From Ruminococcaceae bacterium UBA1741 (GTDB taxonomy: Bacteria; Bacillota; Clostridia; Oscillospirales; Acutalibacteraceae): a stretch of DNA of 8,891 nt. The notes under the pieces were generated by a model. The model was not told where the DNA came from. It ran no database searches and saw only the letters and a program-made list of their open reading frames with translations. The DNA is taken from NCBI GenBank assembly GCA_002315685.1, contig DCHX01000041.1, positions 7,559 through 16,449 on the forward strand. The letters are read 5' to 3'. Position 1 is the first letter of the stretch. The number at the start of each line of letters is the position of its first letter. This document shows positions 1-6,967 of this stretch, piece by piece. Position numbers and translations under genes: made by a program.

Positions 1-14
1 GAAGATTTATCTTT

Positions 15-28
15 CAAACTTATCTCCT
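15..28 (-). promoter_or_regulatory. Ribosome binding site and possible TTG start of a gene leaving the window
   Basis: On the minus strand, just past the stop of the SulP gene, AGGAGA (28-23) is followed after 5 bases by TTG (17-15), which opens a frame beginning LKDKS that runs off the window. This suggests a further gene in the same transcription unit as the transporter. Only five codons are visible, so nothing can be said about the product, and the call could be chance. Confidence 0.3.
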
Positions 29-39
29 AAAAATCAAAG

Positions 40-1689
40 CTAAATGTCTTTTGAACATTCACTTGCCCATTCAAGAGCCGAGGTAATATTCGGTCTGAAA
101 TTTTCTAATCCGACCTTTGAAACAAAACCTGCTTTTGTCATAACATTTAAGGGTTGCTCGTTTACATGACTTAAAACAAGTCTGACATTCTTCTTTTGAC
201 ACTTTTTATATAAATCGTCAAGTGCATTCATACCCGTAATATCAAGGCTCGGCACCGAACGCATACGAAGTATTAAGCATTTAGTATATTTCTTAAACTC
301 TATATTGGCAATAATTTGGGAAGCACCGAAAAAGAGAGGTCCCGAAATTTCATAAACACGAACGGATTTAGGAACAAACAACAAATCGTCGTTATCCGTT
401 GTCTCGTCCTCCTCTTTATAATGCCAACCCTCTACTCCCGTTTGTTCGCTTGACCTCTTAATAAATAAGAGTACAGCACAAAGCATACCGAACTCAATAG
501 CAACTACAAGGTCAAATACAACCGTTAAAACGAATGTTAATACAAGAACAATAATATCGCTTTTAGGGGCCGTTTTACAAAGCTTTACAAAAGGTTTCCA
601 CTGACACATATTATATGCTACCTGAAAAAGAATAGCGGCAATAGTAGGCATAGGAATCCAAGCGGCATAAGGCATAAGAACCACAAGAATCAACACTAAA
701 ACTATTGCGTGAACAATTCCGGCAATAGGCGTTCTGCCTCCGCTTTTGATGTTTGCGGCAGTTCGGGCAATAGCGCCCGTAGCGGGAATACCGCCGAACA
801 GCGCAGAGCCGATATTTCCTATTCCCTGACCGATAAGCTCGGTATTTGAGCGGTGCTTTGAATTTACCATTCCGTCCGCCACAACGCACGAAAGCAATGA
901 TTCAATAGCCGCAAGTACGGCAATAGTAAAGGCATTAGGCAAAGTATCCTTTACTATATCCAAACTCAAATGCGGTATTGACGGTATCGGCAATTTGTTA
1001 CTTATTGTATATAGACTGCCGATAGTTTTCACACTGCTGAATGCGGGAATAAACTTTACGAGCAATATTCCGACTAAAACGGCAATTAAACTACCCGGTA
1101 TCTTTTTTGAAATTTTAGGCCAAAGAATTAAAATTATAAGGCAAATAACTCCCGTTATTACCGCAAAAGGATTTATTGTAGCAATATTTTTTACAATAGC
1201 CTTTACCTTATCGGCAGTTTCAATAGCAGAAGTGCCGATAGGATATGTAAGACCGCAAAAATCCTTTATTTGACCTATTGCTATCGTTACCGCAATACCT
1301 GCCGTAAAGCCGGTTGTAATGGTGTACGGAATAAACTTAATAAGACCACCGAGCTTACAAAGCCCCATAAGTATCAGTATTATACCTGCCATAACAGTCG
1401 CAACAACAAGTCCGTCCATTCCCTTTGTTGCAACTATCCCCGCAACAATAGTAGCGAAAGCCGCAGTCGGTCCTGCAATTTGAACAGAACTGCCGCCGAA
1501 AAACGAAATTAAAAATCCCGCAATAATTGCGGTATAAAGACCTTGCTCGGGACCTACACCCGAAGCTAATGCCAAAGCAATAGACAACGGCAGCGCAATT
1601 ATCGCAACAATAATTCCCGAAATAATATCCCTTAAAAGCTGTTCCTTCGAATACTTTTTAAGGGACGAAAATAACATTGGCTTAAACAC
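40..1689 (-). CDS. SulP-family anion transporter with C-terminal STAS domain
   Basis: This is an integral membrane permease of the SulP (SLC26-like) family. Members move sulfate, bicarbonate or C4-dicarboxylates, and the substrate cannot be told from this sequence. Numbering from the TTG at 1704 (554 aa), many hydrophobic membrane segments fill about residues 25-415. They include the signature GPTAAF (78-83) and the ESLLSCVVADGM segment (268-279). A STAS domain follows at about 447-547, with the typical SLDITGMNAL stretch (486-495). Start choice: the frame can open at TTG 1704, GTG 1698, GTG 1689 or ATG 1677. GTG 1689 is preferred because GAGAG lies 8 bases upstream and because the resulting N-terminus (MFKPMLF...) resembles what I recall of clostridial homologues. 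The gene lies close behind the 68-aa gene and is probably co-transcribed with it from the promoter at 1964-1992. It is separated from the rhamnose operon by a terminator, so it is unlikely to be the rhamnose importer. Confidence 0.93.
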   Translation of the reverse strand: MFKPMLFSSLKKYSKEQLLRDIISGIIVAIIALPLSIALALASGVGPEQGLYTAIIAGFLISFFGGSSVQIAGPTAAFATIVAGIVATKGMDGLVVATVMAGIILILMGLCKLGGLIKFIPYTITTGFTAGIAVTIAIGQIKDFCGLTYPIGTSAIETADKVKAIVKNIATINPFAVITGVICLIILILWPKISKKIPGSLIAVLVGILLVKFIPAFSSVKTIGSLYTISNKLPIPSIPHLSLDIVKDTLPNAFTIAVLAAIESLLSCVVADGMVNSKHRSNTELIGQGIGNIGSALFGGIPATGAIARTAANIKSGGRTPIAGIVHAIVLVLILVVLMPYAAWIPMPTIAAILFQVAYNMCQWKPFVKLCKTAPKSDIIVLVLTFVLTVVFDLVVAIEFGMLCAVLLFIKRSSEQTGVEGWHYKEEDETTDNDDLLFVPKSVRVYEISGPLFFGASQIIANIEFKKYTKCLILRMRSVPSLDITGMNALDDLYKKCQKKNVRLVLSHVNEQPLNVMTKAGFVSKVGLENFRPNITSALEWASECSKDI

Positions 1690-1711
1690 AAAATTCACTC
1701 TCAAACTTTAC

Positions 1712-1918
1712 TTATTTTATCGTTTCAAACAATACCGATTGTTCTTTCATAGAAATATGCTTAACTGTAAATCCGTATTCTTCCGATTCCTTTTTGTATT
1801 TCAAAAAGGAGTGGTCAATAGGAAAACCCAAAATACACTCAATATCCGAAAAACTGATTTTGAAATCATTGGTACAGTTTTCCTTTATCCATATCCAAAG
1901 CGGTGCATACTTACTCAT
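1712..1918 (-). CDS. Small conserved protein, 68 aa, DUF7662-like
   Basis: This is a short soluble protein with no signal peptide or membrane segment. The opening SKYAPLWIWIKE, the middle SFSDIECILGFPIDHSFLKYKKE (about 23-45) and the end ISMKEQSVLFE match, from memory, a family of small hypothetical proteins common in Firmicutes and annotated as DUF7662. The family label is recalled, not searched. The function is unknown. The helix-turn-like middle could bind nucleic acid or protein, but no catalytic residues are evident. The ATG at 1918 is preceded by AAGGGA at a suitable distance and by a TATAAT promoter about 45 bases upstream. The stop lies 22 bases before the preferred SulP start, so it is probably the first gene of a two-gene unit with the transporter. 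Confidence 0.75.
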   Translation of the reverse strand: MSKYAPLWIWIKENCTNDFKISFSDIECILGFPIDHSFLKYKKESEEYGFTVKHISMKEQSVLFETIK

Positions 1919-1963
1919 ATTTTTTCCCTTTTCATATTTCTAAAAACGACAATTACCTACGGT

Positions 1964-1992
1964 ATTATACAACAAAGTCCTAAAAATAGCAA
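1964..1992 (-). promoter_or_regulatory. Sigma-A-type promoter for the 68-aa gene and SulP gene
   Basis: Reading the minus strand, TTGCTA (1992-1987) and a perfect TATAAT (1969-1964) are separated by 17 bases. The -10 lies about 45 bases upstream of the ATG at 1918. It starts just after the T-run of the fucO terminator, so the two transcription units are cleanly separated. Confidence 0.7.
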
Positions 1993-2002
1993 TAACACTT
2001 AA

Positions 2003-2039
2003 ACAAAAAAATCAGCCACCCTAAAAATCAAAGGGTGGC
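2003..2039 (-). terminator. Intrinsic terminator of the rhamnose operon (after fucO)
   Basis: GCCACCCT (2015-2022) and AGGGTGGC (2032-2039) form a perfect 8-bp stem with a 9-base loop. On the minus strand the stem is followed by GA and a run of seven T (2011-2005). It lies about 95 bases beyond the fucO stop. The plus-strand side lacks a T-run, so it works in one direction only. Confidence 0.85.
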
Positions 2040-2133
2040 AAATCTTTGCAGTTTATAATTCAAAGAAAAGAAGCAACAAAAAACCGCAGATAAAACACAA
2101 TTTATCCGAATAAAATACCGTTTTCTTGTATTA

Positions 2134-3279
2134 TTACATCAAGCTACGGTAAAGTGCTTCAATATCCTCGACACTTGTTTCTCTCGGGTTACCCGGACGG
2201 CAAGCATCATTAAACGCGTCAACAGACATTTGATGAATGTCCTCATCCTTAGCAACACCTTTAAGCGATGTTACAATTCCGACATCCTCGGCAAGCTTTG
2301 CAACGGCTTCTACGGCTGCCTTTCTGTATTCCTCTTGCGACATATCGTCAACGCCCTTAACGCCCATAGCTCTTGCAATTTCACGGTATTTTTCACCTGT
2401 TGCGGGAGCATTGTATTCCATAACGCAAGGAAGAAGAGTAGCACAAGCCTTACCGTGAGGCATATCGTAATAAGCCGAAAGTGTATGAGCCATAGAGTGG
2501 TCAACACCAAGACCTACATTAGAAAAGCCCATTCCGGCAACATACTGACCGAGAGCCATTCCCTCTCTGCCCTCTTTGGTATTGTTTACGGCATCACGAA
2601 GTGAACGGGCGATAATCTCGATAGCTTTTATATGGAACATATCCGAAAGCTCCCAAGCGCCCTTTGTGATATAGCCCTCAATAGCGTGTGTTAAAGCGTC
2701 CATACCCGTAGCGGCGGTAAGTCCTGCCGGCATTGATGACATCATATCGGGGTCAACTACTGCTACAACGGGAATATCGTGGCAGTCAACGCAAACAAAC
2801 TTTCTTTTCTTTTCAACATCGGTAATTACATAGTTAATTGTAACCTCAGCAGCAGTACCGGCAGTTGTAGGAACAGCGATAATCGGTACGCACGGATTCT
2901 TTGTAGGAGCTACACCTTCAAGAGAACGAACATCGGCAAACTCGGGATTTGTAATGATAATACCGATAGCCTTAGCGGTATCCATTGAAGAACCGCCGCC
3001 TATTGCAATTATGCACTCTGCATCAGCCTTCTTAAATTCTTCGACACCGTGTTTTACATTTTCGATAGTCGGGTTTGGCTTAATATCAGAATAAACGGTA
3101 TATTTAATACCTGCTTTTTCGAGTAAATCGGTAACCTTTGCCGAAATACCGAATTTAACTAAATCGGGGTCAGTAGCAACAAAGACATTGCTGAATCCAC
3201 GATTTTTGATTTCATCGGGGATAGCATTTATAGCCCCTGCACCGTGATAGGAAGTTTCGTTGAGCATAAATTTGTTCAT
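2134..3279 (-). CDS. fucO: Lactaldehyde reductase (1,2-propanediol oxidoreductase), iron-dependent
   Basis: This is a cytoplasmic group III iron-containing alcohol dehydrogenase of 381 aa, the usual family length. It is expected to reduce the L-lactaldehyde released by RhaD to 1,2-propanediol with NADH. The nucleotide-binding motif GGGSSMD lies at 94-100. The iron ligands known in E. coli FucO (D196, H200, H263, H277) are matched by D194, H198, H261 and H275, all shifted by two. The context TGMDALTHAIEGY and the VDHSMAHTLSAYYDMPHG segment are typical of FucO-like enzymes. GAGGT precedes the ATG at 3279 by about 9 bases. It follows rhaD on the same strand but is separated by 169 bp containing a hairpin, a promoter-like sequence and phased repeats, so it may be transcribed both with rhaD and on its own. 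The related group III enzymes act on many alcohols, so the specificity rests on the neighbours. Confidence 0.93.
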   Translation of the reverse strand: MNKFMLNETSYHGAGAINAIPDEIKNRGFSNVFVATDPDLVKFGISAKVTDLLEKAGIKYTVYSDIKPNPTIENVKHGVEEFKKADAECIIAIGGGSSMDTAKAIGIIITNPEFADVRSLEGVAPTKNPCVPIIAVPTTAGTAAEVTINYVITDVEKKRKFVCVDCHDIPVVAVVDPDMMSSMPAGLTAATGMDALTHAIEGYITKGAWELSDMFHIKAIEIIARSLRDAVNNTKEGREGMALGQYVAGMGFSNVGLGVDHSMAHTLSAYYDMPHGKACATLLPCVMEYNAPATGEKYREIARAMGVKGVDDMSQEEYRKAAVEAVAKLAEDVGIVTSLKGVAKDEDIHQMSVDAFNDACRPGNPRETSVEDIEALYRSLM

Positions 3280-3307
3280 AATCTAATACCTCGCTTTTTT
3301 AATGTTC

Positions 3308-3329
3308 AGCCGACTTATTTTTGTCGGCT
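3308..3329 (-). other. Hairpin in the fucO leader
   Basis: AGCCGAC (3308-3314) and GTCGGCT (3323-3329) form a perfect 7-bp stem with an 8-base loop, ending about 30 bases before the fucO start. Neither strand has a T-run after it, so it is not an intrinsic terminator. It could be an mRNA end-stabilising or processing hairpin between rhaD and fucO, which would let fucO be expressed at a level different from the upstream genes. The role is inferred from position only. Confidence 0.55.
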
Positions 3330-3347
3330 CTGATTTGCGGTAATACT

Positions 3348-3378
3348 ATTATAACACCATTTGCCCAAATAATGTTAA
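3348..3378 (-). promoter_or_regulatory. Possible separate promoter for fucO
   Basis: On the minus strand a perfect TATAAT (3353-3348) lies about 70 bases before the fucO ATG. The best -35-like sequence, TTAACA (3378-3373), is 19 bases away, which is long. A weak or activator-dependent promoter fits, and the phased ATTTG repeats at 3359-3410 overlap and extend upstream of it. Confidence 0.5.
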
Positions 3379-3410
3379 TAATTTGTAAAAACCACATAAG
3401 ATTTGGCAAA
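3359..3410. repeat. Three phased ATTTG repeats, candidate AraC-type operator upstream of fucO
   Basis: ATTTG begins at 3359, 3381 and 3401, spacings of 22 and 20 bases, or about two helical turns each. The first copy sits in a palindrome, ATTTGCCCAAAT (3359-3370). The third sits in a near-palindrome, ATTTGGCAAA (3401-3410). AraC-family proteins commonly bind half-sites repeated about 21 bp apart. Binding by the neighbouring regulator is inference. In such AT-rich DNA part of the pattern could be chance. Confidence 0.4.
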
Positions 3411-3448
3411 CCTTATATAATAAGCCCACAAGGGAGCATTATTAACTA

Positions 3449-4261
3449 TCAATTAAGAAAATCTTCTCTGTATTTAACATTAAAGCCCTTTGCGATTTCA
3501 CGAAGCTGGTCGTCGGTAATAGTGTTAATTCTCGGTAAATGAGCACTTATCATATAAAGCTGAGCAGCCTTTTCGACAGTTTCGATAAGACCGAATGCCT
3601 CGTCCATATCGTTACCCGTGCCGTAAATGCCGTGAAGTCCCCAAATAACAAGACGGAATTCCTCCATCTTTTTAGCGGTAGCTTCGCCTATTTCGTTAGT
3701 TCCGCAAAGCATCCAAGGAAGAACACCGACACCGTCGGGGAATACAACCATACATTCGGTGCAGGTTTCCCAAAGCTTGTGTGTGAAAATCTTTTCGTCA
3801 AGCTCTACGCAGTAGTTCATAGCAAGAGTATATGACGGGTGGCAGTGCATAACAACATGGTGTCTTGGGTCCTTTTTAAGTCTAACACTATGTGTCATAA
3901 GGTGAGCGGGAAGCTCACTTGTAAACTTTCCGCCGTCCTTAAATCCCCACAAAAGCTCGGCTGTTGTGCCGTCCTTTGCAATACGAATAATACCTAAGTT
4001 ATCCTCAGGGTCAAAGCCGACATTTTGGAAATACTTGCCCGTACCGGTTACGATAAAGATTTTACCGATTAAATCCTTAGCCTCAAAGCCCATAGGAATT
4101 GTACGGATTACATTATTAAGGTCAAGATACTCCTTAATCTCATCTTCGTCAAGAATACAGCTTATATTACCGCCGTTACGCTCGTCCCAACCTAAGCGGT
4201 ACATATTTTGGGTTACCTTTCTCATTCTCACTATAAACGGAGCTTCAAATATATCTTTCAT
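3449..4261 (-). CDS. rhaD: Rhamnulose-1-phosphate aldolase
   Basis: This is a cytoplasmic class II aldolase of 270 aa (E. coli RhaD has 274) that cleaves L-rhamnulose 1-phosphate into dihydroxyacetone phosphate and L-lactaldehyde. The substrate-binding loop NGGNIS lies at 29-34. The zinc ligands known in RhaD (H141, H143, H212) correspond to H139 and H141 in the MHCHPSY segment and to H210 in WGLHGIYG. The catalytic glutamate corresponds to E116 in SELPAH. All expected active-site residues are therefore present. Its ATG overlaps the rhaA stop by one base (TAATG), which implies translational coupling, with GGTGA as a modest ribosome binding site. The family also includes fuculose- and ribulose-phosphate enzymes, but the length, the zinc-site spacing and the rhaBA neighbours make RhaD clear. 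Confidence 0.95.
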   Translation of the reverse strand: MKDIFEAPFIVRMRKVTQNMYRLGWDERNGGNISCILDEDEIKEYLDLNNVIRTIPMGFEAKDLIGKIFIVTGTGKYFQNVGFDPEDNLGIIRIAKDGTTAELLWGFKDGGKFTSELPAHLMTHSVRLKKDPRHHVVMHCHPSYTLAMNYCVELDEKIFTHKLWETCTECMVVFPDGVGVLPWMLCGTNEIGEATAKKMEEFRLVIWGLHGIYGTGNDMDEAFGLIETVEKAAQLYMISAHLPRINTITDDQLREIAKGFNVKYREDFLN

Positions 4262-5499
4262 TATCTATTCACCAATACTTCTTTCTCATATTTTTTGATA
4301 TTCTCAAAATAATTATTTTCTACACCCTCACGAGCAAGATATTCGTTCCAAATATCACCCATAGGAGCGGTTTTAAGCTCTTCGCCAAGCACCATAAGCT
4401 CGGATAACTCATTGTTATCCTGCAAAGCCTTCATTTTGGCATTAGGTTGCAAAAGTGCAAACAAGAGCGCCTTTTGGACATTTCTGACACCGGTTACCCA
4501 AGCGGAAATTCTGTTTATAGACGCATCAAAATAGTCGGTTGCGATAAATACTCTGTCTAATGCATCGTTTCTGACAATTTCCTTTGCAATTTCCTTTGTT
4601 TCGTCATCAAACAAAACAACATGGTCGCTGTCCCAACGAACAGGTCTTGTAATATGTAAAGCGATTTTTTCATTAAACAAAAGAAGTGAAGAAATTTTAT
4701 CGCTTACAACCTCGGTAGGATGATAATGTCCGTTATCCATAAGCGGTGTGATACCCTTATAATCGGAGTAAGAAAGACAAAATTCGCCCGAACCTACGGT
4801 ATAGCTTTCAAGACCTATACCGAATACCTTTGATTCAAGTGTTACATAAACCTTTTTCTTATCGTATGGAATAGAGAGAATTTGGTCTAATGAATCCTTA
4901 AATCTTGCACGGGGACCTAAACGGTCGGCAGGAATATCCTTATAGCCGTCGGGAATCCAAATATTCATAACACAGGGAATACCCGTTTCGTTAGCAAAAT
5001 ACTCGGAAATTTCTATACATCTTTTACCGTGTTCTATCCAATACTTTCTAACCTCTTCATCGGGAGAAGAAAGGGTTAAATTGTCTTTAACCATAGGATG
5101 AGCAAAGAAAGTCGGGTTAAAGTCGATACCCATATTTCTGTCCTTTGCAAAGTCAAGCCATTCCTTAAAATTATCGGGGCCGATTTTACTTCTGTCAACC
5201 TTTTCGCCGTCTTTTGCAATAGCATAACAAGCGTGAAGGTTTAATTTTTTCTTACCCGGAATTAACGAAAACGCTTTATCAAGGTCAGCCATTAACTCCT
5301 CGGGAGTTGTAGCCTTTCCTAAATAATTACCGGTAGTTTGAATACCGCCCGAAAGTGATTCTTTATTATCAAATCCACCTACATCATCGCCTTGCCAACA
5401 ATGAACCGAAACGGTTACATTTTTAAGTGTTTCAAGGGCTTTTTCGGTATCAACACCAAGCTTTTCATAGATTTTTTTCGCTTCTTCGTATCTACTCAA
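4261..5499 (-). CDS. rhaA: L-rhamnose isomerase
   Basis: This is a cytoplasmic metal-dependent isomerase of 412 aa that converts L-rhamnose to L-rhamnulose. The N-terminal signature SVHCWQGDDVGGFD lies at 31-44. The metal and catalytic residues known in E. coli RhaA (E234, D267, H270, H294, D302, D304, D334) fall here on E222, D255, H258, H282, D290, D292 and D322, a constant shift of 12, so the active site is complete. The start is TTG at 5499, directly after the TAA of rhaB. A perfect AGGAGG eight bases upstream decides this start despite the rare codon. The TTG may damp translation relative to an ATG. It is the second gene of rhaB-rhaA-rhaD and its stop overlaps the rhaD start. Confidence 0.96.
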   Translation of the reverse strand: MSRYEEAKKIYEKLGVDTEKALETLKNVTVSVHCWQGDDVGGFDNKESLSGGIQTTGNYLGKATTPEELMADLDKAFSLIPGKKKLNLHACYAIAKDGEKVDRSKIGPDNFKEWLDFAKDRNMGIDFNPTFFAHPMVKDNLTLSSPDEEVRKYWIEHGKRCIEISEYFANETGIPCVMNIWIPDGYKDIPADRLGPRARFKDSLDQILSIPYDKKKVYVTLESKVFGIGLESYTVGSGEFCLSYSDYKGITPLMDNGHYHPTEVVSDKISSLLLFNEKIALHITRPVRWDSDHVVLFDDETKEIAKEIVRNDALDRVFIATDYFDASINRISAWVTGVRNVQKALLFALLQPNAKMKALQDNNELSELMVLGEELKTAPMGDIWNEYLAREGVENNYFENIKKYEKEVLVNR

Positions 5500-6870
5500 T
5501 TAAAGTGCCTCCTTAATTTCAAATGAGTTATTTATTATTACCCTTGCTTTTTCAAGGTTAATATCCTCTGAATACATAATTTGCGATAACAAATTACCCG
5601 TTGCGGTGCCTTCCGAAAGTCCGGTCAAAACCGTTTTTCCGGTAATTTTCGAGGTTAGCTCGTTAAGATATAAATCTTTACTACCTCCGCCGACAATCAT
5701 TATATTTTCTATTTTTTTGTTTGAATACTTTTCGATGGTCTTTACGGCATTATCATAAGAGTTGGCAATAGATAAATAAACACTTTTAAGCACATCGGCA
5801 ATAGGTAAATTTTCATCACCTAAATACGAACGAACGGCAGTTATCATATTTTCAGGTGCTAAAAACGATTTGTCATTAGGGTCGATAAGCTTATCGTATT
5901 TACTTTCCTTTGCCATAAACATCATTTCGTCATAGGTATATTTTTTATCTAAATTTTTTCGAATATTTTGGAAAAACCACATACCTATTATATTTTCAAG
6001 GAATCTAAAACGGTATTCTACACCGCCTTCATTTGAAAAGCCGTTTTTACTTGCTTCAAAATCAAGCACGGGGGTTTTATTTTCCGTACCGATAAGACTC
6101 CAAGTACCCGACGAGATATACACACTGTTATCGTCAATAGGACAAGCCGCTACCGCAGATGCCGTGTCGTGAGAGGGTGCGTGAACAACCGTTGCACAAA
6201 ATCCTACTCTATCCTCTATCTCCTTTGAAAAGGCACCCAATTTTCCGGCAGGCTTTGAAAGAGGCAGAAAAAGCTCGGTATTAAAACCTAATTTTTCAAT
6301 TAGTTCATAATCCCACTCGTTAGTTTTAGCGTTAACCAAGCCACCCGTTGTAGCATTGGTATATTCGTTTTCCATAATTCCCGTAAGACGATAGGACAAA
6401 TAATCGGGAATCATCAAAAAATGACTTGCTTTGTCAAGCTTGCCCGATTTTTTATCGCAATAAAGCTGATAAATCGTATTAAAATTAAGAGCCGTAATTC
6501 CCGTTCTTTCAAATAATTCCTTTCGGGGAATAATTTTATCTACTTCTTCGGGAATACCGTCTGTTCTGCCGTCTCTGTAAGCAAAAGTCGGTTTAATCTC
6601 ATTCTTTGAATTATCAAGAAGAACATAGTCAACACCCCAAGTGTCAATAGCAACAGTTTCGGGTATTTTGCCTATTTCCTTACACTTTGCAATGCCGTCA
6701 ATAACACTTTCGGTAAGGCTTTCAATATCCCAAGTAAGATTGCCGTCAACCTGCTTCAAGTCATTATCAAAACGGTATATTTCTTCCAAAACAAGTTTTC
6801 CGTTTTGTATATAGCCTAAAATATGTCTTCCGCTCGAAGCACCGATATCTACCGCTAAATAATATTTCAT
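5500..6870 (-). CDS. rhaB: Rhamnulokinase (FGGY family)
   Basis: This is a cytoplasmic FGGY carbohydrate kinase of 456 aa that phosphorylates L-rhamnulose at O1 with ATP. From the ATG at 6870 it shows the phosphate-binding start YYLAVDIGASSGRH, then AIDTWGVDYVLLD (about 74-86) and YRDGRTDG (about 98-105). The catalytic aspartate D235 lies in PSHDTASAVAACP and matches the position known in E. coli RhaB (D237). The C-terminal ATPase motif IVGGGSKDLYLNEL lies at about 392-405. Start choice: the frame opens further upstream, with a TTG at 6897 and ATGs at 6888 and 6882. GGTGAT just before 6870 matches the 3' end of 16S rRNA, the protein aligns with homologues from here, and the upstream codons overlap the promoter. 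The stop directly abuts rhaA. It is the first gene of the operon and is transcribed away from the AraC-type regulator. Confidence 0.95.
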   Translation of the reverse strand: MKYYLAVDIGASSGRHILGYIQNGKLVLEEIYRFDNDLKQVDGNLTWDIESLTESVIDGIAKCKEIGKIPETVAIDTWGVDYVLLDNSKNEIKPTFAYRDGRTDGIPEEVDKIIPRKELFERTGITALNFNTIYQLYCDKKSGKLDKASHFLMIPDYLSYRLTGIMENEYTNATTGGLVNAKTNEWDYELIEKLGFNTELFLPLSKPAGKLGAFSKEIEDRVGFCATVVHAPSHDTASAVAACPIDDNSVYISSGTWSLIGTENKTPVLDFEASKNGFSNEGGVEYRFRFLENIIGMWFFQNIRKNLDKKYTYDEMMFMAKESKYDKLIDPNDKSFLAPENMITAVRSYLGDENLPIADVLKSVYLSIANSYDNAVKTIEKYSNKKIENIMIVGGGSKDLYLNELTSKITGKTVLTGLSEGTATGNLLSQIMYSEDINLEKARVIINNSFEIKEAL

Positions 6871-6886
6871 ATAATCACCCATACTC

Positions 6887-6892
6887 ATTATA
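6887..6892 (-). promoter_or_regulatory. Probable -10 element of the rhaB operon
   Basis: TATAAT on the minus strand lies 17 bases upstream of the chosen rhaB ATG, leaving a leader of only about 10 bases that carries the GGTGAT ribosome binding site. No good -35 lies 16-18 bases upstream. That is typical of promoters that need an AraC-family activator. The element overlaps the -35 of the divergent regulator promoter (6891-6896). Another AT-rich -10 slightly further upstream cannot be excluded. Confidence 0.45.
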
Positions 6893-6919
6893 GACAAATT
6901 ATGTAATTTATGATATAAT
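6891..6919 (+). promoter_or_regulatory. Promoter of the AraC-type regulator gene
   Basis: TAGACA (6891-6896) and TATAAT (6914-6919) are separated by 17 bases, with TG at 6911-6912 giving an extended -10. The predicted start is near 6926, giving a leader of about 42 bases. A perfect dyad, AAATTA-TG-TAATTT (6896-6909), lies inside the spacer and could be a repressor or autoregulatory site. Confidence 0.7.
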
Positions 6920-6922
6920 ACA

Positions 6923-6948
6923 CTTGCTATAAAATATTAAATTCTTGC
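6923..6948. repeat. CTTGC/GCAAG direct repeat with 21-bp period, candidate activator site for rhaB
   Basis: CTTGC occurs at 6923-6927 and 6944-6948, exactly 21 bp apart. Read on the minus strand it is GCAAG twice, upstream of the region where the rhaB -35 would lie. This spacing is the classic arrangement of AraC-family half-sites, and the position suits a class II activator. The sequence lies inside the transcribed leader of the regulator, so binding could also repress the regulator. Assignment to the neighbouring regulator is inferred. Confidence 0.45.
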
Positions 6949-6967
6949 GGTTGTTACGGGAGATATT

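Noticed and set aside
995..1512. Plus-strand open frames opposite the SulP gene
   Set aside because: They are antisense to a well-supported membrane protein and show no ribosome binding sites or recognisable products.
1739..2002. Plus-strand 87-codon open frame opposite the 68-aa gene
   Set aside because: It runs antisense through a conserved small gene and its promoter, with low-complexity composition and no good start signal.
3308..3329. Terminator between rhaD and fucO
   Set aside because: The 7-bp hairpin has no T-run on either strand and lies within the fucO leader.
6871..6897. Longer rhaB beginning at 6897, 6888 or 6882
   Set aside because: The extra residues overlap the likely -10 element and do not fit homologues, while GGTGAT supports ATG 6870.
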